Under the pieces are notes generated by a model. That model was not told the DNA's origin. It worked only from the letters and a program-made list of their open reading frames with translations, and made no database searches. DNA of 64,000 bases from Sphingomonas sp. NBWT7 (GTDB lineage: Bacteria; Pseudomonadota; Alphaproteobacteria; Sphingomonadales; Sphingomonadaceae). Both the position numbers and the translations under genes were made by a program. How positions within the stretch are numbered: position 1 is the first letter of the stretch; each line of letters starts with the position of its first letter. Of this stretch, positions 44,951-52,914 are shown one piece after another. The stretch covers positions 3,195,465-3,259,464 of the forward strand of contig NZ_CP043639.1 in assembly GCF_014217605.1 (NCBI RefSeq), given 5' to 3'.

Positions 44951-45007
44951 TCGGGCGCGATCGTCAGCGCGCTGGCGCGGCGGCGCGATCAAGGTAGAGG
45001 AAGCGTC

Positions 45008-45739
45008 ATGTCGCTCCCGCCGCCACCGCCGCTCAACCCCGCCCGTGACGCGCTACTGCTCGATTTCGACGGCACGCTCGTCGAGCTCGTCGATCGACCC
45101 GACGCGGTCGTGCTCGACGATCGCCTGGCCGCGCTGCTGATGCGGCTCGCGGGAACCTTTGCCGGCCGTATCGCCTTGGTCAGCGGTCGATCGGTGGCGC
45201 AGCTCGACGGTTTTCTGGCGGGCCGGGTGCCGAATCTGGCGATCGTCGGCAGTCACGGTGCCGAGCTGCGCCTATGCGGCCGGGCGATCGCGCCGGCGCG
45301 GCCGGCGGCGCTGGTCGCGGCCGAACGGGCGGCACGCGCCGCATTCGAAGGGGAGGGCGGTATCGTGATCGAGGTTAAGACGCTTGGCATGGCGATCCAC
45401 TATCGCATGGCGCCCGGGCGGGCCGCAGCGGCGCGCGCCGTTGTCGCTCCCTTCGCCGGGCAGGATGGCCTGATGCTGCAGGAAGGAAAGATGATGGTCG
45501 AACTGCGCGCCGGCGGGCACGACAAGGGCAGCGGCATCGCCGCGCTCCTCTCGCAACCGCCGTTCAGCGGTGCGGTGCCGGTCTTCGTAGGGGACGACGT
45601 CACCGACGAGGCCGGCTTCGTCGCGGCGTCGGCGCACGGCGGCGCGGGCGTGCTGGTCGGCGCTGAGCGTGAAACGGCGGCGCGCTCTCGCCTCGCCGAT
45701 GTCACCGCGGTGCGCCGGTGGCTGGAGCAGGCGGCATGA
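45008..45739 (+). CDS. otsB: trehalose-6-phosphate phosphatase
   Basis: 243 residues, HAD superfamily. Dephosphorylates trehalose 6-phosphate. Motif I LLLDFDGTLVE has the nucleophile Asp and acid Asp; motif IV FVGDDVTDEAGF supplies Mg ligands; IVGSHGAELR and GHDKGSGIAALL are family blocks. AGAGGAA precedes the ATG. First gene of a coupled operon: its stop overlaps the next start (ATGA). Trehalose made here would serve as osmolyte and stress protectant. Confidence 0.95.
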   Translation: MSLPPPPPLNPARDALLLDFDGTLVELVDRPDAVVLDDRLAALLMRLAGTFAGRIALVSGRSVAQLDGFLAGRVPNLAIVGSHGAELRLCGRAIAPARPAALVAAERAARAAFEGEGGIVIEVKTLGMAIHYRMAPGRAAAARAVVAPFAGQDGLMLQEGKMMVELRAGGHDKGSGIAALLSQPPFSGAVPVFVGDDVTDEAGFVAASAHGGAGVLVGAERETAARSRLADVTAVRRWLEQAA

Positions 45740-47532
45740 CGGCTACGCTCGATCTGTGGCCGATCGGCAATTGCCAGGTTTCCGCGCTGGTCGACCGCGC
45801 CGGCCGTTTCGTGTGGGGCTGCACGCCGCGCGTCGACGGCGATCCCGCCTTCTGCTCGCTGCTCGACGACAAGCCGCCCGCGGGCGAGAATGCGTTCGGC
45901 TTCTGGGAGATCGACATCGACCAGTTGGCGTCGACCACGCAATCCTATCGCCGCAACACGCCGATCCTCGTCACCCGGCACGAGGACGTGCACGGCAACG
46001 CGATCGAGGTGATCGACTTCTGCCCGCGCTTCAAGCGCAGCGGGCGGATGTATCGCCCGGTCGCCTTCGTGCGCATCGTGCGCCCCGTCGCGGGCAGCCC
46101 GCGCATCCGCGTCCGCCTGCGCCCGGCGGTGCAATGGGGCTCGCGGGGGGCGACGACGACGCGTGGGTCGAACCATATCCGCTACCTACTCGACGACAGC
46201 GTGATGCGCCTCTCCACCACCGCACCGGTCGGCTGGATCGAGGATGAGCGGCTGTTCCGCGTTGAGCGGCCGCTGCACTTCTTCCTCGGGCCCGACGAGA
46301 GCTTCTCGGAGGATATCGCCGCTGCGCTCGACACGATGCACGATCGCACCTGCGACGAATGGCGTTACTGGGTGCGTGGCCTCGCCACGCCCTACGAGTG
46401 GCAGGAAGCGGTGATCCGTTCGGCGATCACGCTGAAGCTCTGCCAGCACGAGGAGACGGGCGCGATCGTCGCCGCGCTCACTACCTCGATCCCGGAGCAC
46501 GCCGGATCGCAGCGCAACTGGGATTACCGCTACTGCTGGGTGCGCGACGCCTATTACACCGTGCAGGCGCTCAACCGCCTCGGTGCGCTCGACGTGCTCG
46601 AAGGCTATCTCGAATATCTGCGCAACATCGTCGATAACGCGACCGGCGGGCACATCCAGCCGCTCTACGGCGTCGGCGGCGAGGCAACGCTGGTCGAACG
46701 CGAGGCGCCCGCACTCAGCGGGTATCGCGGCATGGGGCCGGTGCGCGTCGGCAACCAGGCGTATGAGCAGATCCAGCACGACGCCTACGGCCAGATCGTC
46801 CTGTCGAACGCGCAGGCGTTCTTCGACCATCGCTTGCTGCGCGTCGCGGGGGTCGACGATTTCAAGGCGCTCGAGCCGATCGGCGATCGCGCGTGGGAGA
46901 AGTACGATCGATCCGACGCCGGCCTGTGGGAATTACGCACCAAGAGCCACGTCCACACCTATTCGGCGGCGATGTGCTGGGCGGCATGCGATCGGCTGTC
47001 GAACGCGGCCGAGGCGCTCGGGCTTGCCGACCGCGCAGCGTTCTGGCGCGATCGCGCCGATCGCATGCGCGCGCGGATCGAGGCGGCCTCATGGCGCCCC
47101 GAAACGCAGCGTATCTCGGCAACGTTCGGCGGCGATGATCTCGACGCCAGCCTGCTGCAACTGCTCGATCTGCGATTCCTGTCGCCCGACGACCCCCGCT
47201 TCCGCCGCACGCTCGACGCGGTCGAGGGCGGGCTGCAACGCGGCTCACACATGCTCCGCTACGCGACCGAGGACGATTTCGGGCTGCCGCACACCGCGTT
47301 CAACGTGTGCACCTTCTGGCTGATCGAGGCGCTGCACTTCACCGGGCGCGATGCCGACGCCCGCGCGTTGTTCGAGGAGATGCTGGCGCGCTGCACGCCG
47401 GCGGGGCTGCTATCGGAGGACATTGATCCGGTCAGCGGCGAATTGTGGGGCAATTACCCGCAGACCTACTCGCTCGTCGGCGTCATCAACTGCGCGGTGC
47501 TGCTGAGCAAGCCGTGGAGCGCGATACGGTGA
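45736..47532 (+). CDS. glycoside hydrolase family 15 protein
   Basis: 598 residues from ATG 45736, overlapping the otsB stop by four bases. N-terminal beta-sandwich domain, then the (alpha/alpha)6 catalytic domain: RNWDYRYCWVRDAYYTVQAL (substrate-binding and general-acid region), GNQAYEQIQHDAYGQIVL and, late, LPHTAFNVCTFWLIEAL. This GH15 group next to otsA/otsB is usually annotated as glucoamylase/trehalase-like; which alpha-glucoside it cuts cannot be read from sequence. No signal peptide, so cytoplasmic. It would give the operon a breakdown arm. Confidence 0.92.
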   Translation: MTATLDLWPIGNCQVSALVDRAGRFVWGCTPRVDGDPAFCSLLDDKPPAGENAFGFWEIDIDQLASTTQSYRRNTPILVTRHEDVHGNAIEVIDFCPRFKRSGRMYRPVAFVRIVRPVAGSPRIRVRLRPAVQWGSRGATTTRGSNHIRYLLDDSVMRLSTTAPVGWIEDERLFRVERPLHFFLGPDESFSEDIAAALDTMHDRTCDEWRYWVRGLATPYEWQEAVIRSAITLKLCQHEETGAIVAALTTSIPEHAGSQRNWDYRYCWVRDAYYTVQALNRLGALDVLEGYLEYLRNIVDNATGGHIQPLYGVGGEATLVEREAPALSGYRGMGPVRVGNQAYEQIQHDAYGQIVLSNAQAFFDHRLLRVAGVDDFKALEPIGDRAWEKYDRSDAGLWELRTKSHVHTYSAAMCWAACDRLSNAAEALGLADRAAFWRDRADRMRARIEAASWRPETQRISATFGGDDLDASLLQLLDLRFLSPDDPRFRRTLDAVEGGLQRGSHMLRYATEDDFGLPHTAFNVCTFWLIEALHFTGRDADARALFEEMLARCTPAGLLSEDIDPVSGELWGNYPQTYSLVGVINCAVLLSKPWSAIR

Positions 47533-48917
47533 GCCGGCTGATCGTCATCTCGAACCGCGTTTCCGCGCCGACGGCGGAGCAGCCGACCGCGCAGGGCGGG
47601 CTCGCGGTGGCGCTCACCGCCGCGCTGCGCGAGGCGGACGGCATCTGGTTCGGCTGGTCGGGGGCGACCGGCGAGACGGGCGAACTCGCGTTCAAGACGT
47701 ACGACGGCGTCACCTCGGCGACGATCGATCTGCCCGAACAGGACGTTGAGGAATATTACGACGGTTACGCCAATCGAACGCTCTGGCCGCTATTCCACTA
47801 TCGTCTCGGGCTGACCGAGTTCGAGCGTGATTTTCAGGGTGGCTACGAACGCGTCAATCGGTTGTTCGCGGACGTCATCAGCCCGCATGTCGAGCCCGAC
47901 GATCTCGTCTGGGTGCATGATTATCACATGATCCCGCTCGGCTGGCTGCTGCGCCAGCAGGGGCTGCGCAACCGCCTCGGCTTCTTTCTCCACATTCCCT
48001 GGCCGCCGACACGGCTGCTAACAGCACTGCCCGAGCATCGCCGGCTGGTCGAGGCGCTGTTCGCCTATGACGTCGTCGGCTTCCAGACCGCCGAATGGCT
48101 CGAGACGTTCCACGACTATGTCGTGCGCGAGATGGGCGGCTCGATCGGACCCGACGACCTCATCACCGTCGGCGGCCGCACGATCCGCGCGATCGCCTGC
48201 CCGATCGGGATCGACGCCAAGGAGTTTATCGCCAGCGCGACGAGCGCCGAGGCGACGCGCACGCACGATCGCATGGTCGACAGCATCGACGGGCGCCGGC
48301 TCATCGTCGGGGTCGACCGGTTGGACTATTCGAAAGGGCTGGAAGAGCGATTCAACGGTTACGAGCGGTTCCTCGAAACCCGGCCAGATGCGCGCGCCAG
48401 GGTATCGATGCTACAGGTCGCGCCGCCATCGCGTGCGAGCGTGCAGAGCTACGTCGACATTCGTGCTGCGCTCGACGCCGCTTCCGGGCGGATCAACGGC
48501 GCGCATGCGGAGATCGATTGGGTGCCACTGCGCTATGTCAACCGCGGGCTGCCGCGCAGCGTCCTTGCCGGTGTCTATCGCGCGGCCAAGATCGGGCTCG
48601 TCACCCCGCTGCGCGATGGCATGAACCTCGTCGCGAAGGAATTCGTTGCCGCACAGGATCCCGAGGATCCGGGCGTGCTGATCCTGTCGCGCTTCGCCGG
48701 CGCCGCGGCGCAGCTCGATCGTGCGCTGCTGATCAATCCCTATAGCCCCGACGAAATGGCTGACGCGATCGAGCAGGCGCTCGCCATGCCACGCGAGGAA
48801 CGGATCACACGGTGGCAACCGATGTTTGAGAACGTGCGCGGCGAGGACGTGATCTGGTGGCGTAAGCGGTTCACCGACGTTCTGGCGGCGGTCGCGCTGC
48901 ACGAACCCGCCGCATGA
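47529..48917 (+). CDS. otsA: trehalose-6-phosphate synthase
   Basis: 462 residues, GT20. Makes trehalose 6-phosphate from UDP-glucose and glucose 6-phosphate. Blocks: SRLIVISNRVSAP, QGGLAVALTAAL, WPLFHYRL, WVHDYHMIPL, FFLHIPWPP, VGVDRLDYSKGL (donor-binding Arg and Lys) and TPLRDGMNLVAKEFVA. GTG 47529 overlaps the GH15 stop (GTGA). Its own stop overlaps the next gene, a TonB receptor (ATGA). Full length. Confidence 0.95.
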   Translation: MSRLIVISNRVSAPTAEQPTAQGGLAVALTAALREADGIWFGWSGATGETGELAFKTYDGVTSATIDLPEQDVEEYYDGYANRTLWPLFHYRLGLTEFERDFQGGYERVNRLFADVISPHVEPDDLVWVHDYHMIPLGWLLRQQGLRNRLGFFLHIPWPPTRLLTALPEHRRLVEALFAYDVVGFQTAEWLETFHDYVVREMGGSIGPDDLITVGGRTIRAIACPIGIDAKEFIASATSAEATRTHDRMVDSIDGRRLIVGVDRLDYSKGLEERFNGYERFLETRPDARARVSMLQVAPPSRASVQSYVDIRAALDAASGRINGAHAEIDWVPLRYVNRGLPRSVLAGVYRAAKIGLVTPLRDGMNLVAKEFVAAQDPEDPGVLILSRFAGAAAQLDRALLINPYSPDEMADAIEQALAMPREERITRWQPMFENVRGEDVIWWRKRFTDVLAAVALHEPAA

Positions 48918-50989
48918 CGCGCTTGCCACACCGCGCCGCGCTGGGGCTAATGCTGGTCCCGCTTCCCATACTCGCCGTTCCCGCCTCGGCACAGGTTGCT
49001 GGCCCCGACATCGTGGTCACCGGCCGCGGGCTTGCCGAGCGGGTCGGGGATCGCACGGCGGACGTGGTGACGATCGACGCTGCGCAGATCGAGGCCAACG
49101 CCAGCGGTCGGCTCGAGAGTATTCTCGCCGACGTCGCCGGCTTGCAGCAGTTTCGCCGCGCCGATTCACGATCCGCCAATCCGACCAGCCAGGGCATCTC
49201 GCTGCGCGGCATCGGCGGCAATGCGTCGAGCCGCGCGCTGCTCGTGCTCGACGGCGTGCCGCAGGCCGATCCCTTCGGCGGCTGGGTGCCGTTCCCCGCC
49301 TATGCCACCGATCGTATCGGGCATATCCGCGTGACGCGGGGCGGGGGCAGCGGCTATTTCGGGCCGGGCGCGCTTGCCGGTACGGTCGAGCTCGACAGTG
49401 CCGATCCGCGCGATCGCACACCTTTGCTTGGCAGCGTCGCCTATGGCAGCCGCATTTCATTGGACGCGCGCGCGTCGGGCGCGCTCGTCGCAGCCGCCGG
49501 TTTCGCCACCGCCTCCGCTGCTTACGCGCGCGGCGACGGCTTCACCCCGGTAATCGCCGCACAGCGCGGCCCCGCCGATCGCCCGGCGGCGTACGAGCAG
49601 GCATCGGCGGCGCTGCGCGGCGTTATCCGCGTCGCTGACGAGACCGAGCTGCAGGCCAATGTCAGCGCCTTCACCGATACGCGTGACCGCGGCACCGCCT
49701 TCACACGCAACCGCAGCGAGGGGGCGGACGCCAGCCTGCGCCTCGTCGGACGCGGCAGCTGGGGCTTCTCCGCGCTCGCTTACGTGCAGGCACGCGCTTT
49801 TGCCTCGCAATTCGCCAGCGTGTCCGCCGGACGCGCCGCCGCTACGCAGACGCTCGATCAGTATAACACGCCGGCAACAGGCCTCGGCGCGCGCGTCGAG
49901 CTGGTGCCGCCGGTCGGCACCGGGCGGGAGCTGCGCATCGGCGCCGATGTGCGCGACGTCAGCGGGCGGACGCAGGAGAATTACACCTATGTCGCCGGCG
50001 CGCCGACGCGGCGACGGCTGGCGGACGGCAGTAGCCGGACGGCGGGTCTCTTCGCCGACGCGAGCGTCGAGACGGGCACCGTCACGCTGACGCTGGGCGG
50101 GCGGGTCGATCGCTGGCGGATCGTCGACGGCGCACTCGACGAATATACGCTGGCGACCGGCGCGCCGCTAACCGATCTGTCCTTTCCGACGCGTCGCGGC
50201 ACCGAATGGACCGGGCGGGCAGGCGTCGCCTATGCCCCCATCGAGGCGATAACGCTGCGGGCGAGCGGTTATCGCGGGTGGCGGCTGCCGACGCTGAACG
50301 AACTCTATCGGCCGTTCCGCGTGGGAGCAGACGCGACGGCGGCCAACGCCGCGCTCGATCCTGAGCGACTGTGGGGTGTCGACGGCGGCGTCACGATCAC
50401 CCCGGCGACCAACCTCTCGCTCGCCGCGACGCTGTTCTGGAACCGGCTCGACAATGCGATCGCCAACGTCACTGTCGGGCGCGGTGCGGGAACCTTCCCC
50501 GGCGTTGGATTCGTCGCGGCGGGGGGCGTCTATCGCGTGCGGCGCAGTCTCGACGCGATCCGCTCGCGCGGGGTGGAGATCGATGCGCGGTGGCAATCGG
50601 GGCCGGTCTTCGCGATCGCCTCGTGGAGCCACGTCGATCCGCGCGTGCGCGCGTCGGGCGCCGCCGCACCGCTCGACGGGCTGCGGCCGGCGCAGACGCC
50701 GCGCGATCAGGTGTCGGCGACGCTCGGCTGGCGCCGCGGTGCGCTGTCCGCGTCGACCACGCTGCGCCACGTTGCGCGCCAGTTCGAAGACGATCAGAAC
50801 ACCCGCAGCCTCGCGCCGGCGACGACGCTCGACACCTATCTCGCGCTGCCATTGACGCGGGCGATCGCCATCGAGGCGCGGGCCGAGAACCTCTTCGGTG
50901 AGCGGGTCGAGGCGGGGATCAGCGGTGCCGACATCATCGAGCGCGCTACACCGCGCACCCTGTGGATCGGATTACGCCTGCGCGGCTGA
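48914..50989 (+). CDS. TonB-dependent receptor, coupled to the trehalose operon
   Basis: 691 residues. Signal peptide RLPHRAALGLMLVPLPILAV, cut near ASAQ. Plug domain: DIVVTGRGLAERVGDRTADV, GISLRGIGGNASSRALLVLD and RIGHIRVTRGGGSGYFGPGA; then a beta-barrel ending RTLWIGLRLRG, without the usual final aromatic. The ATG is inside the otsA stop (ATGA), so it should be translated with trehalose synthesis genes. Plug features are of the BtuB/FecA-like type, so a carbohydrate or siderophore ligand cannot be assigned. Its 3' end overlaps the convergent TetR gene by 18 bases. Confidence 0.92.
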   Translation: MTRLPHRAALGLMLVPLPILAVPASAQVAGPDIVVTGRGLAERVGDRTADVVTIDAAQIEANASGRLESILADVAGLQQFRRADSRSANPTSQGISLRGIGGNASSRALLVLDGVPQADPFGGWVPFPAYATDRIGHIRVTRGGGSGYFGPGALAGTVELDSADPRDRTPLLGSVAYGSRISLDARASGALVAAAGFATASAAYARGDGFTPVIAAQRGPADRPAAYEQASAALRGVIRVADETELQANVSAFTDTRDRGTAFTRNRSEGADASLRLVGRGSWGFSALAYVQARAFASQFASVSAGRAAATQTLDQYNTPATGLGARVELVPPVGTGRELRIGADVRDVSGRTQENYTYVAGAPTRRRLADGSSRTAGLFADASVETGTVTLTLGGRVDRWRIVDGALDEYTLATGAPLTDLSFPTRRGTEWTGRAGVAYAPIEAITLRASGYRGWRLPTLNELYRPFRVGADATAANAALDPERLWGVDGGVTITPATNLSLAATLFWNRLDNAIANVTVGRGAGTFPGVGFVAAGGVYRVRRSLDAIRSRGVEIDARWQSGPVFAIASWSHVDPRVRASGAAAPLDGLRPAQTPRDQVSATLGWRRGALSASTTLRHVARQFEDDQNTRSLAPATTLDTYLALPLTRAIAIEARAENLFGERVEAGISGADIIERATPRTLWIGLRLRG

Positions 50990-51556
50990 CGCGGGCTCGG
51001 TCGCCTCGTCGCGAAGGCGGTCGATCGCCGCGTTGATGCAGCCCATCAATGCTTCGATCACCTCAATCGACAGATGCTCCTGTTCGGTCACGCGGCGCTG
51101 GAATACGCCCATCGCAATCGTCTGGATCATCTCGGCGACGCAGGCGAAGCGTTCGGGCGACACCGACGACGGAACGAGTAGGCGAAGCGCCGCCGCCAAC
51201 TCGCGCCCCATGCTGTCGTGTACGTCGCGAACGATCTCTCCAATCCGGGCGTTGCGCGACGCCTCTGCCATGATCTCGGCGATCAGCCGGCCGCCATCGG
51301 GCTTTTCGCACGCGACGAACCGCGCGATCCACGCGCGCACCGCATCGGTGTCGCCACTGGCGCCCGCCGCACACAGTCCCTGTTCCGACAGGAAATCCTC
51401 GAGATCGCGCGCGACGATCACCGCGACGATCGCTTCCTTGTTGGCGAAATCGCGATAAATCTGGCCGACTCGAATCCCGGACGCGTCGGCTATCTGCGCG
51501 ATGCCGGTCGCGTGGAATCCATTGGCGGCAAAAGCTTCGCGCGCAACTTGGATCAA
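50972..51556 (-). CDS. TetR family repressor of the adjacent RND pump
   Basis: 194 residues from TTG 51556. HTH: IQVAREAFAANGFHATGIAQ, then IADASGIRVGQIYRDFANKEA. C-terminal ligand domain is TetR_C-like (DAVRAWIARFVACEKPDGGR). The start is odd: in-frame codons upstream extend the typical N-terminus (ERANARREK) but offer no ATG, GTG or TTG before the frame leaves coding-like sequence. A GGAGA about 75 bases upstream suggests use of a rare start such as ATC near 51613, or that TTG is right. Divergent from the pump; a palindrome between fits its operator. Confidence 0.85.
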   Translation of the reverse strand: MIQVAREAFAANGFHATGIAQIADASGIRVGQIYRDFANKEAIVAVIVARDLEDFLSEQGLCAAGASGDTDAVRAWIARFVACEKPDGGRLIAEIMAEASRNARIGEIVRDVHDSMGRELAAALRLLVPSSVSPERFACVAEMIQTIAMGVFQRRVTEQEHLSIEVIEALMGCINAAIDRLRDEATEPASAAQA

Positions 51557-51681
51557 TTTCTCGCGTCGGGCGTTTGCCCGCTCGGCGCGCGCGCTCGGCG
51601 GAATACAACAGTCGTCGATGATTGCTCTCCAATGAACACGCCTGCTTGACGCTTATTGCACTTCGCAGTAGCAGCAAATAT

Positions 51682-51701
51682 GTGAGTGAACGATCACTCA
51701 C
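51682..51701. promoter_or_regulatory. TetR-type operator for the RND efflux operon
   Basis: GTGAGTGAACGATCACTCAC: perfect 8-bp arms around four bases, 19 bases upstream of the periplasmic adaptor gene and next to an AATATG -10-like sequence. The GAGTGA-type half-site resembles known AcrR/TtgR-type TetR operators. Confidence 0.75.
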
Positions 51702-51720
51702 GATAATCACAGAGAATCGA

Positions 51721-52908
51721 ATGTCATTCAAGAGGGTCGCGCTCACGGCGCTGCTGCTGGCCTCTGTTGCCGCGTGCGGGAAGAACGAACAGGCGCAGCA
51801 GCCACCCGCCGGGCCGCCGCAGGTCGGTTTCGTCACGGTGCAGCCGCAGGCGGTAACGCTGACGACGACGCTGCCCGGTCGGACGATGCCCTACGAGACG
51901 TCCGAAGTACGGCCGCAGGTCAACGGACTGATCATCGAGCGGCTGTTTCGCGAGGGCGATCAGGTCGGGCGCGGCCAGGCACTGTATCGTATCGATCCGC
52001 AGCCGTACGTGACCGCGGTGGCGAGCGCGCGGGCATCGCTGGCGCGCGCGCGTGCGGCGATCGCCTCGAGCGCGGCGCTGCAGCGGCGCTACGGCGAGCT
52101 CGTTAAGATTAACGCGATCGCGCGCCAGGAATATGACAATTCGATCACGGCGGCGCAGCAGGCGCAGGCGGATGTCGCCGCGCAGCAGGCGGCGCTGCGA
52201 TCGGCGCAGATCGATCTTGGGCGTACCACGATCCGCGCACCGATCTCCGGCCGCATCGGGCGCGCCGATGCGACCACCGGCGCGCTGGTGACGGCGGGGC
52301 AAACCAACGCGCTCACCACGATCCAGCGGCTCGATCCGATCTACGTCGACGTGCCGCAATCGAGCGCGGACCTGCTGCGGCTGCGCCAGCAGATCGCGGC
52401 CGGCGATCTGTCGCGCGGCGGCAATGCCGCGCGTGTCAGGCTGCGGCTGGAGGACAATTCGATCTACCCGATCGAGGGCACGCTGCAGTTCACCGACGTC
52501 AGCGTCGATCCGGCAACGGGCACGCAGGCGATCCGCGCGATCTTCCAGAACCCGCGCGGCCTGTTGCTGCCGGGAATGTACGTTCGCGCCGAACTCGTCG
52601 AAGGGACGCAGGGCGACGCGCTGCTAGTGCCGCAGCGCGCGGTCAGCCGCGATGAACAGGGCCGCGCGACGACGATGGTCGTCGGGCGCGGCAACAAGGT
52701 GGAGCCGCGCGTGCTGACTACGTCGCGCACGATCGGCGACAATTGGCTCGTCACCGCAGGGCTGAAGCCCGGCGACCGCGTGATCGTCGAGGGAGGCGGC
52801 GGCATGCTGCGCCCCGGCATGGCGGTGCAGCCAAGCCCGTGGAACCCCAACGCGAAGCCCGCGGCGGGAGCCGCGAGCGCCCGGCCGCAGGGCGCGCAGG
52901 CAAAGTAA
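51721..52908 (+). CDS. RND efflux periplasmic adaptor (AcrA/MexA-like lipoprotein)
   Basis: 395 residues. Lipobox in LLLASVAACGKNE places the acylated Cys at about residue 19. A biotinyl-lipoyl domain (LPGRTMPYETSEVRPQVNGL), coiled-coil hairpin (ASARASLARARAAIASSAAL, then DVAAQQAALRSAQIDL), beta-barrel (IRAPISGRIGRADATTGALV, then GTLQFTDVSVDPATGTQAIR) and membrane-proximal domain follow. Links the inner-membrane pump to the outer-membrane channel. First gene of a three-gene operon; a TetR operator lies directly upstream. Confidence 0.94.
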   Translation: MSFKRVALTALLLASVAACGKNEQAQQPPAGPPQVGFVTVQPQAVTLTTTLPGRTMPYETSEVRPQVNGLIIERLFREGDQVGRGQALYRIDPQPYVTAVASARASLARARAAIASSAALQRRYGELVKINAIARQEYDNSITAAQQAQADVAAQQAALRSAQIDLGRTTIRAPISGRIGRADATTGALVTAGQTNALTTIQRLDPIYVDVPQSSADLLRLRQQIAAGDLSRGGNAARVRLRLEDNSIYPIEGTLQFTDVSVDPATGTQAIRAIFQNPRGLLLPGMYVRAELVEGTQGDALLVPQRAVSRDEQGRATTMVVGRGNKVEPRVLTTSRTIGDNWLVTAGLKPGDRVIVEGGGGMLRPGMAVQPSPWNPNAKPAAGAASARPQGAQAK

Positions 52909-52914
52909 CCGGTC

